A stretch of 64,000 nt of DNA from Streptomyces lomondensis (GTDB lineage Bacteria; Actinomycetota; Actinomycetes; Streptomycetales; Streptomycetaceae): assembly GCF_014651035.1 (NCBI RefSeq), contig NZ_BMWC01000012.1, forward strand, positions 124,001 through 188,000. The letters run 5' to 3'. Positions 16,033 through 26,667 of the stretch are shown here, in pieces. The first letter of the stretch is position 1; the number at the start of each line of letters is the position of its first letter. The position numbers and the translations under genes were made by a program. The notes below the pieces were generated by a model. It did not search any database, was not told the DNA's origin, and was given only the letters and a program-made list of their open reading frames with translations.

Positions 16033-16155
16033 CACACGCTCGGTTCGGGTCCTGGCGGATGACAGGTCGGTCAGGCCCCACACCCACACCCCCCACAAAA
16101 CCCCCCGGTATCCTGCGGATGTCACCCCACCCCATCCACAGCCGAAGGGCATCCC

Positions 16156-17604
16156 GTGAGCGCCAACCGCCCGGCAGCCGTCGTCGTTCTCGCAGCGGGT
16201 GAGGGCACCCGTATGAAGTCGGCCACACCCAAGGTCCTGCACGAGATCTGTGGCCGCAGCCTCGTGGGCCACGTGCTCGCCGCCGCAGGCGAGCTGGACC
16301 CCGAGAACCTGGTCGTCGTGGTCGGCCACGCGCGGGAGAAGGTCACCGCGCATCTCGGGGAGATCGCCCCTGACGTCCGCACCGCCGTGCAGGCGGAGCA
16401 GAACGGCACCGGGCACGCCGTCCGGATGGGCCTGGAGGAGCTGGGCGGGTCCGTCGACGGGACCGTCGTGGTCGTGTGCGGCGACACCCCCCTGCTCACC
16501 GGCGCCACGCTCCAGGCACTCGCCGCCACCCACTCCGCCGACGGCAACGCGGTCACCGTACTGACCGCCGAGGTGCCCGACGCGACGGGATACGGGCGGA
16601 TCGTGCGGGACGACGCCACCGGTGCCGTCACCGCCATCGTCGAGCACAAGGACGCCACCGACGCCCAGCGGTCGATCCGGGAGATCAACTCGGGTGTGTT
16701 CGCGTTCGACGGGCAGTTGCTGGCCGACGCGCTGAAGAAGGTTCGGACGGACAACAGCCAGGGTGAGGAGTACCTGACCGACGTGCTCGGGATCCTGCGG
16801 GAGGCCGGGCACCGGGTCGGGGCGTCCGTGGCCGGCGACTACCGTGAGATCGCCGGGATCAACAACCGTGTGCAGCTCTCCGAGGCGCGCCGGATTCTGA
16901 ACGACCGGCTGCTGACCGAGGCGATGCTCGCCGGGGTGACCGTGATCGATCCGGCGACCACCTGGGTGGATGTCACGGTCACGTTCGAGCGGGACGTCGT
17001 CGTCCATCCGGGCACGCAGCTGCACGGCACCACGCATCTCGCCGAGGGCGCGGAGGTCGGGCCGAACTCCCGGCTGACCGACACCCGTGTGGGTGCCGGT
17101 GCGCGGGTGGACAACACGGTGGCCGTGGGTGCCGAGGTGGGGCCGGAGGCGACGGTGGGGCCGTACGCGTATCTGCGGCCGGGGACGCGGCTGGGCGCCA
17201 AGGGCAAGATCGGGACGTACGTCGAGACGAAGAACGCTTCCATCGGTGAGGGGACGAAGGTTCCTCACCTGTCCTATGTCGGTGACGCGACGATCGGTGA
17301 GCACACGAACATCGGTGCCGCGAGCGTGTTCGTGAACTACGACGGGCAGGAGAAGCACCACACGACGATCGGTTCGCATTGCCGTACGGGCTCGGACAAC
17401 ATGTTTGTGGCGCCTGTCACGGTGGGGGACGGCGCGTACACGGCTGCCGGGTCGGTGATCACGAAGGATGTGCCGCCCGGTTCGCTGGCCGTGGCCCGTG
17501 GTCAGCAGCGGAATATCGAGGGTTGGGTGGCTCGGAAGCGTCCGGGGAGCGCGGCCGCGAAGGCGGCGGAGGCGGCTTCCCGGGAGGGGTCCGAGGAGGG
17601 GTGA
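16156..17604 (+). CDS. glmU: Bifunctional UDP-GlcNAc pyrophosphorylase / GlcN-1-P acetyltransferase
   Basis: A cytoplasmic 482-residue enzyme making UDP-N-acetylglucosamine for peptidoglycan in the last two steps from glucosamine-1-phosphate. The N-terminal uridyltransferase has LAAGEGTRMKSATPKVLHEI and later VCGDTPLL; the C-terminal half is a left-handed beta-helix of hexapeptide repeats with the acetyltransferase signature FVNYDGQEKHHTTIG. Length is normal apart from an Ala/Glu-rich tail. The GTG at 16156 follows GAAGGGC. prs follows 135 bases downstream, the usual glmU-prs pairing in bacteria. The tRNA-Gln gene lies upstream on the same strand. Confidence 0.97.
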   Translation: MSANRPAAVVVLAAGEGTRMKSATPKVLHEICGRSLVGHVLAAAGELDPENLVVVVGHAREKVTAHLGEIAPDVRTAVQAEQNGTGHAVRMGLEELGGSVDGTVVVVCGDTPLLTGATLQALAATHSADGNAVTVLTAEVPDATGYGRIVRDDATGAVTAIVEHKDATDAQRSIREINSGVFAFDGQLLADALKKVRTDNSQGEEYLTDVLGILREAGHRVGASVAGDYREIAGINNRVQLSEARRILNDRLLTEAMLAGVTVIDPATTWVDVTVTFERDVVVHPGTQLHGTTHLAEGAEVGPNSRLTDTRVGAGARVDNTVAVGAEVGPEATVGPYAYLRPGTRLGAKGKIGTYVETKNASIGEGTKVPHLSYVGDATIGEHTNIGAASVFVNYDGQEKHHTTIGSHCRTGSDNMFVAPVTVGDGAYTAAGSVITKDVPPGSLAVARGQQRNIEGWVARKRPGSAAAKAAEAASREGSEEG

Positions 17605-17739
17605 CCGGAAAGTGGTGCCTCAAACACGGCGTACGGTGATAAGTGCACACCCGCACCCCCACCAGCTGAGACGGCCTCCGGCAAGCCGGCTGCGAGGTCT
17701 CTCGACACCCAGCTGCGACACCTCTGAGGAGACAGTGCT

Positions 17740-18720
17740 GTGACCGGGATCAAGACGACCGGCGAGAAGAAGTTGATGTTCTTCTCCGGCCGCGCCCACC
17801 CCGAGCTTGCGGAGGAGGTCGCCCAACAGCTGGGTGTCGGGGTTGTCCCGACGAAGGCCTTCGACTTCGCGAACGGTGAGATCTATGTGCGTTATCAGGA
17901 GTCTGCGCGTGGTGCCGACTGCTTTCTGATCCAGAGCCACACGGCTCCGATCAACAAGTGGATCATGGAGCAGTTGATCATGATCGACGCGCTGAAGCGT
18001 GCGTCGGCCCGGTCCATCACGGTCATCGTGCCGTTCTACGGTTACGCGCGGCAGGACAAGAAGCACCGCGGACGTGAACCGATTTCGGCGCGTCTGATCG
18101 CGGACATGATGAAGACGGCGGGTGCGGACCGGATCCTGACCGTGGATCTGCACACGGACCAGATCCAGGGCTTCTTCGACGGTCCGGTGGACCATCTGTT
18201 CGCGCTGCCGCTGCTGGCGGACTACGTGGGCCGGAAGGTGGACCGGGAGAAGCTGACGGTGGTGTCGCCGGACGCGGGCCGGGTGCGGGTCGCGGACCGC
18301 TGGTGCGACCGGTTGGGCGCGCCGCTGGCGATCGTGCACAAGCGGCGGGACAAGGACGTCGCGAACCAGGTCACCGTCCACGAGGTCGTGGGTGAGGTGA
18401 AGGGTCGCGTGTGTGTCCTGGTGGACGACATGATCGACACGGGTGGGACGATCTGTGCCGCGGCGGACGCGCTGTTCGCGCACGGTGCGGAGGATGTGAT
18501 CGTGACGGCGACGCACGGTGTGCTGTCGGGTCCGGCGGCGGACCGGCTGAAGAACTCGCGGGTGAGTGAGTTCGTGTTCACGAACACGTTGCCGACGCCG
18601 TCGGAGCTGAACCGGGATCTGGACAAGATCTCGGTGCTGTCGATCGCGCCGACGATCGCGAATGCGGTGCGTGAGGTGTTCGAGGACGGTTCGGTGACGA
18701 GCCTGTTCGACGACCAGTAG
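17740..18720 (+). CDS. prs: Ribose-phosphate pyrophosphokinase
   Basis: A 326-residue cytoplasmic enzyme forming PRPP from ribose-5-phosphate and ATP, feeding purine, pyrimidine, NAD, His and Trp synthesis. It shows the ATP-binding flexible loop region FYGYARQDKKHRGREPIS, the divalent-metal motif DLHTDQIQGFF, and the PRPP-binding VLVDDMIDTGGTI. The GTG at 17740 has GAGGAG 8 bases upstream. The order glmU-prs-rplY-pth is conserved among actinobacteria and other Gram-positives. No unusual features. Confidence 0.97.
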   Translation: MTGIKTTGEKKLMFFSGRAHPELAEEVAQQLGVGVVPTKAFDFANGEIYVRYQESARGADCFLIQSHTAPINKWIMEQLIMIDALKRASARSITVIVPFYGYARQDKKHRGREPISARLIADMMKTAGADRILTVDLHTDQIQGFFDGPVDHLFALPLLADYVGRKVDREKLTVVSPDAGRVRVADRWCDRLGAPLAIVHKRRDKDVANQVTVHEVVGEVKGRVCVLVDDMIDTGGTICAAADALFAHGAEDVIVTATHGVLSGPAADRLKNSRVSEFVFTNTLPTPSELNRDLDKISVLSIAPTIANAVREVFEDGSVTSLFDDQ

Positions 18721-18898
18721 GTCGTTCTAGATCGTTTTGGGTGCGGCCTCCCCCTCCGAGTAGACTGCTGAAGTTGCTCGGCGAGGGAGGCCGTTTCCTG
18801 TCTGGGGATGCGGTGGTCCGTTATCGACGCGCTCTTCGTAGCAGGCCGTTCGTGGCCGGGTGACCACGTCCGTTTCTGACTTCGAGGAGTGAGTGATC

Positions 18899-19492
18899 AT
18901 GTCCGAGGTGAAGATCTCCGCCGCGACGCGTACCGAGTTCGGCAAGGGTGCCGCGCGCCGTATCCGTCGTGAAGACAAGGTTCCGGGTGTCCTGTACGGG
19001 CACGGTTCGGACCCGCTGCACCTGACCCTGCCGGGTCACGACCTGCTGATGGCGCTGCGTACGCCGAACGTGCTGATCGCGCTGGACATCGACGGCAAGC
19101 AGAACGAGCTGGCGATTCCGAAGTCCGTGCAGCGTGACCCGCTGAAGGGCTTCCTGGAGCACGTGGACCTGTTGCTGGTGAAGCGCGGCGAGCAGGTCAA
19201 CGTCGACATCTACGTCCACACCGAGGGTGAGCTGGCCCCGGGCGGCAACCTGCTGGAGCACGTGCTGAACGCGCTGCCGGTGCAGGCCGAGGCCACCCAC
19301 ATCCCGGAGTCCGTGACCGTCTCCGTCGAGGGTCTGACGGCCGGTGACTCGATCCTCGCCAAGGACATCCCGCTGCCGAAGGGCACGACGCTGGCTGTCG
19401 AGGAGGACACCGTCGTTCTCCAGGTTCTGGCCGCGCAGGCCGAGGAGCCCTCCGAGGGCGAGGAAGAGGGCGGAGAGGCCGCCGAGGCCTGA
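18899..19492 (+). CDS. rplY: 50S ribosomal protein L25/general stress protein Ctc
   Basis: A 197-residue, two-domain L25 of the long TL5/Ctc type that binds 5S rRNA. The N-terminal domain (EVKISAATRTEFGKGAARRIRREDKVPGVLYG) matches the L25 core, and the C-terminal part (about 95-180) is the beta-rich TL5 extension, ending in an acidic Glu-rich tail (EEPSEGEEEGGEAAEA). I start at the ATG at 18899, 10 bases after GAGGAG; a GTG two codons earlier is too close to that site. A 178-base leader separates it from prs and may contain its own promoter. Confidence 0.95.
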   Translation: MSEVKISAATRTEFGKGAARRIRREDKVPGVLYGHGSDPLHLTLPGHDLLMALRTPNVLIALDIDGKQNELAIPKSVQRDPLKGFLEHVDLLLVKRGEQVNVDIYVHTEGELAPGGNLLEHVLNALPVQAEATHIPESVTVSVEGLTAGDSILAKDIPLPKGTTLAVEEDTVVLQVLAAQAEEPSEGEEEGGEAAEA

Positions 19493-19568
19493 TCCCTCGA
19501 CGTCGTCGTTTCGTCGGCCGCTGTTCCCGTGCGGGGCAGCGGCCGACGCGTATGAAGGAGACATGGAC

Positions 19569-20165
19569 GTGACGACCGATGCCGCTGCTCCCTGGCTGAT
19601 CGTGGGGTTGGGCAATCCGGGGCCGGAGTATGCGGGGAACCGGCACAACGTGGGCTTCATGGTGGCCGATCTGCTGGCGGACCGGGTCGGGGGGCGGTTC
19701 AAGCGGGCGGGGAAGGCGCAGGCGCAGGTGGTCGAGGGGCGGATCGGGCCGCCGGGGCCGGGGAGCCGGCGGGTGATTCTGGCGAAGCCGATGTCGTACA
19801 TGAATCTGTCGGGCGGGCCGGTGAACGCGCTGCGGGATTTCTACAAGGTGCCGGTGGCCCATGTGGTGGCGATTCATGACGAGTTGGACATCGATTACGG
19901 GACGCTGCGGCTGAAGCTGGGTGGCGGGGACAACGGGCACAACGGTCTGAAGTCGATGACGAAGGCGTTCGGGCCGGACTATCACCGGGTGCGGTTCGGG
20001 ATCGGCCGGCCGCCGGGGCGGATGCCGGTGGCCGATTTCGTGCTGAAGGACTTCTCGTCGGTGGAGCGCAAGGAGCTGGACTACTTCGTGGACCGGGCGG
20101 CGGACGCGGTGGAGTGTCTGGTGATCGACGGGCTGGAGCGGGCGCAGAGTACGTACAACTCCTGA
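19569..20165 (+). CDS. pth: Peptidyl-tRNA hydrolase
   Basis: A 198-residue cytoplasmic enzyme that releases peptides from dropped-off peptidyl-tRNA. Motifs: LIVGLGNPGPEYAGNRHNVGFM with the catalytic His in NRHNVG, LAKPMSYMNLSG, IHDELDIDYG, and GGGDNGHNGLKS. The GTG at 19569 has AAGGAG with 8-base spacing; the ATG two codons earlier lies only 2 bases from that site and is less likely. It follows rplY by 76 bases, the conserved rplY-pth pairing, and a hairpin lies right after its stop. Confidence 0.96.
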   Translation: MTTDAAAPWLIVGLGNPGPEYAGNRHNVGFMVADLLADRVGGRFKRAGKAQAQVVEGRIGPPGPGSRRVILAKPMSYMNLSGGPVNALRDFYKVPVAHVVAIHDELDIDYGTLRLKLGGGDNGHNGLKSMTKAFGPDYHRVRFGIGRPPGRMPVADFVLKDFSSVERKELDYFVDRAADAVECLVIDGLERAQSTYNS

Positions 20166-20171
20166 CTTGTC

Positions 20172-20191
20172 ACCCGTCGAGGTTGACGGGT
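20172..20191 (+). terminator. Hairpin after pth
   Basis: ACCCGTC-GAGGTT-GACGGGT forms a 7-bp stem with a 6-base loop, 6 bases after the pth stop. TCGTT follows, but there is no long U tract, as is usual in Streptomyces. Confidence 0.6.
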
Positions 20192-20219
20192 CGTTCAGGC
20201 ATGGCCAATGATCCCGGCC

Positions 20220-20711
20220 ATGCCTGCCCCTGCTCTCTCCTCTCGTCAGGCCTCGGTCGCCGTGCTGCGGTTCGGGCGGTTCGCGGCGATGGGCGCGGTC
20301 GCGGTGCTGATCCTGATCGCGGGTGTGTGGGCGTCGTGGGGTACGGCGCAGCATGTGATGCTGACGAAGGGCCGGGAGCGCGGCACGGTCGAGGTGGCGC
20401 GGTGCGGTCAGGACACGTGCTCGGGCCCGTACGCGCCGCTGTCGGAGGGTTCGCAGCCGCGGGCGCGGGTGGTTCTGGAGAAGTCGGTGGCGGTGGAGCG
20501 GGGCCGGACGTACACGGTCGTGATGAAGCCGGGCAGTGACGAGGCGGTCCGTTCGGGGCCGGCCGGGGTCCTGTACGCGTGGGTTCCGCTGGGTGGTGCG
20601 CTGTTGCTGGCGTCGGTGGTGGTGGCGGGCGGTCTGCTGCGGACGCGGGCGGCGTGGGTGCTGGGGTTGTCGGGTGTGGCGTTGCTGACGGCGGCTTTCG
20701 TGACCGTCTGA
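20220..20711 (+). CDS. Small membrane protein with two helical anchors, unknown function
   Basis: A 163-residue protein with an N-terminal helix (about 16-40, GRFAAMGAVAVLILIAGVWASW), an extracytoplasmic segment (about 45-115) that has a Cys pair (RCGQDTCSG), and two C-terminal hydrophobic stretches (about 120-160). The Cys pair could form a disulfide outside the membrane. The in-frame ATG four codons upstream (20208) is an alternative start; neither has a good ribosome binding site. It lies between pth and a cell-wall protein gene. I do not recognise the family. Confidence 0.65.
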   Translation: MPAPALSSRQASVAVLRFGRFAAMGAVAVLILIAGVWASWGTAQHVMLTKGRERGTVEVARCGQDTCSGPYAPLSEGSQPRARVVLEKSVAVERGRTYTVVMKPGSDEAVRSGPAGVLYAWVPLGGALLLASVVVAGGLLRTRAAWVLGLSGVALLTAAFVTV

Positions 20712-20858
20712 CCAACTGTCTGAGTGACTGTCTGAGGGGTTCCGGCGTTCTCCAGGTCTGTGGAGGGGCCGAGCGTTGTGCGTTCGTGATTGACGCGCTG
20801 TCGGGCGAGGCTGGAAGCTGAGCCGCCCCCTCCACATCTTCCCGGTCACTTCTCGAAG

Positions 20859-21557
20859 ATGGACTACCTCTCGATGCGAAACCTCACGCGCGCCGGCGCT
20901 GTCGCCGCCGCCGCTTCCGCGGTCCTCGTTCTCGCTCCGGCCGCTCAGGCCTCCCCTCCCGGTGACAACGGCACGGTCAAGATCCACGATGCCTCGACGG
21001 GTGAGGAGCTGCGCCGCAACGAGCCGCATGTGTGCGTGTTCTACCTGGACGCCTTCGGTTTCGACGGCCTTCAGGAGGTCGACTGGCACATCGATGCCAT
21101 CCCCCCGAGCGAGAACAAGGGGGAGACGGTGGAGTCCGGGTCGCTGACGCTGGACGGCGAGGGCCACGGCCGGAGCGAGGATCTGTCGCTGCCCGACGGG
21201 CACTACAAGCTGTACTGGAACTTCGAGGGCGAGAAGGGCGCCGCGAAGCACAAGGTGTTCTGGACGGACTGCGAGGACGGACAGGAGCCGGGGGGTGCGG
21301 CGCCGTCCGGATCGGCTTCCGCGTCGCCCTCGTCCGGGGCGGCGTCGGGTGAGCCGACTGCGTCGGTGTCCCCGGGTTCGTCGGCCGGTGCGGGGGTGGC
21401 GGCGTCCTCGTCGCCGTCCGCGCAGGGCGGTGCGGGCGGTGACCTGGCCGAGACGGGCAGCGGGGCGCCGGTGGGCGTGCTGTCCGGTGTGGCGGGGGTG
21501 CTGCTCGCGTTCGGCGGGTTCCTGGTGTTCCGTCGCCGGCAGGCGAACCGCGGCTGA
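20859..21557 (+). CDS. Cell-wall-anchored protein with LAETG sortase signal
   Basis: A 232-residue secreted protein. A signal peptide (about 1-37, cleavage near AQASPPG) is followed by a folded domain of about 110 residues (GTVKIHDASTGEELRRNEPHVCVFYLDAFGFD ... HKVFWTDCEDGQEPGG) containing two Cys, a Ser/Ala/Pro/Gly linker, and the sorting signal LAETGS, a hydrophobic helix and RRRQANRG. LAxTG is the motif of class E sortases, used in Streptomyces for aerial-growth and wall proteins. No sortase gene is in this window. Start at ATG 20859; 20874 is also possible. The mature domain's function is unknown. Confidence 0.82.
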   Translation: MDYLSMRNLTRAGAVAAAASAVLVLAPAAQASPPGDNGTVKIHDASTGEELRRNEPHVCVFYLDAFGFDGLQEVDWHIDAIPPSENKGETVESGSLTLDGEGHGRSEDLSLPDGHYKLYWNFEGEKGAAKHKVFWTDCEDGQEPGGAAPSGSASASPSSGAASGEPTASVSPGSSAGAGVAASSSPSAQGGAGGDLAETGSGAPVGVLSGVAGVLLAFGGFLVFRRRQANRG

Positions 21558-21568
21558 CGTGGAACGGG

Positions 21569-21604
21569 CCGTGCCCCCGAGTCCGTACGGGCTCGGGGGC
21601 ACGG
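21569..21604. terminator. Bidirectional terminator between LAETG gene and ppc
   Basis: A perfect 13-bp stem, CCGTGCCCCCGAG / CTCGGGGGCACGG, surrounds a loop that itself contains the palindrome CCGTACGG. It lies 11 bases after the LAETG gene and 18 bases after the end of the convergent ppc, so it can serve both. Confidence 0.88.
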
Positions 21605-21622
21605 TCGTGTCGGGGTGGGGGG

Positions 21623-24355
<2,733 letters not shown>

Positions 24356-24551
24356 AGGTGCGGCTCCTTGCAGTGTTGAAGCTCGTCTGGGAGGGGAACC
24401 CGGACGGCGTCTCGCGCGGCGGGCGCCGCATACGGGACGGACATCCGGGAAAAAATCAGAGCGGACCGCGCTGTCCGACCGACTCCAGGATAGGTGTCGG
24501 CCAGGACGCGCAGCTCGCGGGCTCTTGCCGCTGGGCGCCGCGCTGCCATAC

Positions 24552-24581
24552 TTACGAAGCCGTAGGTTACGGAACCGTAGG
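24552..24581. promoter_or_regulatory. Tandem 15-bp operator upstream of the desaturase-TetR operon
   Basis: Two adjacent 15-bp units, TTACGAAGCCGTAGG and TTACGGAACCGTAGG (13/15 identical), sit in the 291-base divergent ppc-desaturase gap, 66 bases before the desaturase ATG. The array contains nested palindromes: CCGTA-GGT-TACGG and TACGG-AA-CCGTA. Such symmetry suits a TetR dimer pair; the cognate regulator is probably the TetR encoded downstream of the desaturase. Confidence 0.7.
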
Positions 24582-24646
24582 AAGCACTGCGGGGTTCCCG
24601 TGATCCGGCACCCCTTCTCCATCCACATACCCCCCAGGGGACGCGT

Positions 24647-25666
24647 ATGACCAGTAGTTCCGACGTGATCGAGAACGCCCCGAAGGCGCCCGATCAGACC
24701 ACCGACGCCGCAGCGGACTCCGCGACGCTGGGCGGCGAGCAGAAGCGCTCCATCGAGCAGATCGCCCTCCTCCTCTTCATCACCGTCCCGTTCCTCGCGC
24801 TGCTGGCGGCCGTGCCGCTGGCCTGGGGCTGGGGCGTGAGCTGGCTGGACCTCGGCCTGCTGGTGTTCTTCTACTACCTGGGGTGCCACGGCATCACGAT
24901 CGGCTTCCACCGCCACTTCACGCACGGTTCGTTCAAGGCGAAGCGGCCGCTGAAGATCGCGCTGGCCATCGCGGGGTCCATGGCCGTCGAGGGGCCGCTG
25001 GTGCGCTGGGTGGCCGATCACCGCAAGCACCACAAGTTCTCCGACGCGGAGGGCGACCCGCACTCGCCGTGGCGGTTCGGCGAGACGCTGCCGGCCCTGC
25101 TGAAGGGCCTGTGGTGGGCCCACATCGGATGGATGTTCGACGAGGAGCAGACGTCGCAAGAGAAGTACGCCCCGGACCTGATCAAGGACAAGACGCTCCG
25201 CAACATCTCCCGCCAGTTCGTCCTGTGGACGGTGGTGTCGCTGGCGCTGCCGCCGCTGATCGGCGGCCTGGTCACGATGTCCTGGTGGGGCGCGTTCACG
25301 GCGTTCTTCTGGGGTTCGCTCGTCCGGGTGGCCCTGCTGCACCACGTGACCTGGTCGATCAACTCGATCTGCCACGCGGTGGGCAAGCGCCCCTTCAAGT
25401 CGCGTGACCGCTCGGGCAACGTGTGGTGGCTGGCGGTCCTGTCCTGCGGCGAGTCGTGGCACAACCTGCACCACGCGGACCCGACGTCCGCGCGGCACGG
25501 TGTGATGCGCGGGCAGCTGGACTCCTCCGCGCGACTGATCCGCTGGTTCGAGATGGCGGGCTGGGCGTACGACGTGCGCTGGCCGTCACGCTCGCGTATC
25601 GATTCGCGCCGTAACACCGGGGAAGGCGGCTCCCGGCGCGGGAAGGAGCCCGTCGAGGCGGCATGA
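24647..25666 (+). CDS. Acyl-CoA desaturase (membrane fatty-acid delta-9 type)
   Basis: A 339-residue integral-membrane di-iron enzyme introducing a cis double bond into acyl-CoA. The three His boxes are HRHFTH (about residue 86), HRKHH (about 126) and HNLHH (about 270), placed between paired hydrophobic segments as in the stearoyl-CoA desaturase family. The stop overlaps the ATG of the TetR gene (ATGA), so the enzyme and its likely repressor are co-expressed. A tandem 15-bp operator lies upstream. No cytochrome b5 or ferredoxin reductase gene is adjacent. The role is probably membrane-fluidity control. Confidence 0.93.
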   Translation: MTSSSDVIENAPKAPDQTTDAAADSATLGGEQKRSIEQIALLLFITVPFLALLAAVPLAWGWGVSWLDLGLLVFFYYLGCHGITIGFHRHFTHGSFKAKRPLKIALAIAGSMAVEGPLVRWVADHRKHHKFSDAEGDPHSPWRFGETLPALLKGLWWAHIGWMFDEEQTSQEKYAPDLIKDKTLRNISRQFVLWTVVSLALPPLIGGLVTMSWWGAFTAFFWGSLVRVALLHHVTWSINSICHAVGKRPFKSRDRSGNVWWLAVLSCGESWHNLHHADPTSARHGVMRGQLDSSARLIRWFEMAGWAYDVRWPSRSRIDSRRNTGEGGSRRGKEPVEAA

Positions 25667-26340
25667 TGGTCGCTGTGGCGACCGACTCGAGCAGCACCCC
25701 CAGCAACGACAAGCCGCGGCGAGTGCGTCGCACCCGGATGACCGGTGCCGAGCGGCGTCAGCAGCTGCTGGAGATCGGTCGCACGCTCTTCGCGGCGAAG
25801 GGCTTCGAGGGCACGTCGGTGGAGGAGATCGCGGCGAAGGCCGGGGTCTCCAAACCGGTGGTCTACGAGCACTTCGGCGGCAAGGAAGGGCTGTACGCGG
25901 TCGTCGTGGACCGCGAGATGCGGCGCCTGCTGGACATGGTGACGAGTTCGCTGACGGCCGGCCACCCGCGGGAACTCTGCGAGCAGGCGGCCTTCGCGCT
26001 GCTGGACTACATCGAGGAGTACACGGACGGTTTCCGCATCCTGGTCCGCGACTCCCCCATCCCCCAGTCGACGGGGTCCTTCGCCTCCCTCATCTCGGAC
26101 ATCGCCACGCAGGTGGAGGACATCCTGGGCCGCGAGTTCAAGAGCCGCGGCTTCGACCCCAAGCTGGCCCCGCTGTACGCCCAGGCCCTGGTCGGCATGG
26201 TCGCCCTGACCGGCCAGTGGTGGCTGGACGTGCGCAAGCCGAAGAAGGCCGAGGTGGCCGCGCACCTGGTGAACCTGGCGTGGCACGGCCTGGACGGCCT
26301 GGAGGCCAAGCCGCACCTGATAGGGCGCCGCAAGGCCTAG
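25663..26340 (+). CDS. TetR-family regulator co-transcribed with the desaturase
   Basis: A 225-residue regulator. The N-terminal TetR DNA-binding domain is clear: RRQQLLEIGRTLFAAKGFEGTSVEEIAAKAGVSKPVVYEHFGGKEGLYAVVVDRE (about 31-85). The C-terminal helical domain should bind a ligand, plausibly acyl-CoA given the desaturase partner. ATGA overlap with the desaturase stop shows translational coupling, predicting autoregulation through the operator at 24552. The stop codon TAG (26338-26340) is built from the TA target site plus the first G of a MITE, so the natural C-terminus (now ...LIGRRKA) may have been longer or different. Confidence 0.92.
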   Translation: MMVAVATDSSSTPSNDKPRRVRRTRMTGAERRQQLLEIGRTLFAAKGFEGTSVEEIAAKAGVSKPVVYEHFGGKEGLYAVVVDREMRRLLDMVTSSLTAGHPRELCEQAAFALLDYIEEYTDGFRILVRDSPIPQSTGSFASLISDIATQVEDILGREFKSRGFDPKLAPLYAQALVGMVALTGQWWLDVRKPKKAEVAAHLVNLAWHGLDGLEAKPHLIGRRKA

Positions 26341-26563
26341 GGCCTGTCGTTTGGATCACGCCGCAGACGCGGGGTCTGGCACGCGCATCTGCCGCGTTGT
26401 CGTCGGTCCCCGACGCTCCGCGTCGACTCCCTCCTCCGCCTTGCAGCTGCACGCTCCCCCAAGCTCTCGGCTGCGCTCGAGCAGGGAGGTACCCCCATGA
26501 CCCCGCTCACCGGCACTGAACAGCACCGTCACTTCCCTGCGACCTGATCCAAACGACAGGCCC
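26340..26563. mobile_element. 224-bp MITE with perfect 19-bp inverted repeats and TA duplication
   Basis: The ends are GGGCCTGTCGTTTGGATCA (26340-26358) and its exact reverse complement (26545-26563), flanked on both sides by TA (26338-26339 and 26564-26565). No transposase is encoded; the interior has no recognisable gene. TA duplication is typical of IS630/Tc1-type transposition, so a related IS elsewhere in the genome is the likely source of mobility. Both neighbouring reading frames, tetR on plus and the VOC fragment on minus, end with TAG codons formed at its boundaries. Confidence 0.88.
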
Positions 26564-26667
26564 TAGAGGGCTTCGAGGAACTCCAGGCGTTGGCCGACCG
26601 GGTCCCGCGAGGAGAACCGCCTGTGGCCCGGCAGGGCGGAGTCCCAGGGGTCGACAGCGGTGATCAT
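26563..26667 (-). pseudogene. Internally deleted VOC/glyoxalase-family gene
   Basis: Only 34 codons remain, read MITAVDPWDSALPGHRRF and then SSRDPVGQRLEFLEAL. The first six residues look like the start of a VOC-superfamily protein (MITAVDH...), and the rest matches the C-terminal strand of that fold (GHRRFYxxDPxGNRLEFLE). About 80-100 residues normally between them are missing, so the protein cannot fold as a VOC domain. The ATG overlaps the stop of tam (TGATG) and GGAGGGG precedes it, so it was once the second gene of the tam operon. Its stop codon coincides with the MITE boundary. Confidence 0.75.

Noticed and set aside
24356..25498. N-terminal extension of ppc past 24355
   Set aside because: The extension crosses the desaturase gene antisense and lacks homology; the GTG at 24355 has an AAGGAG site and gives the usual length.
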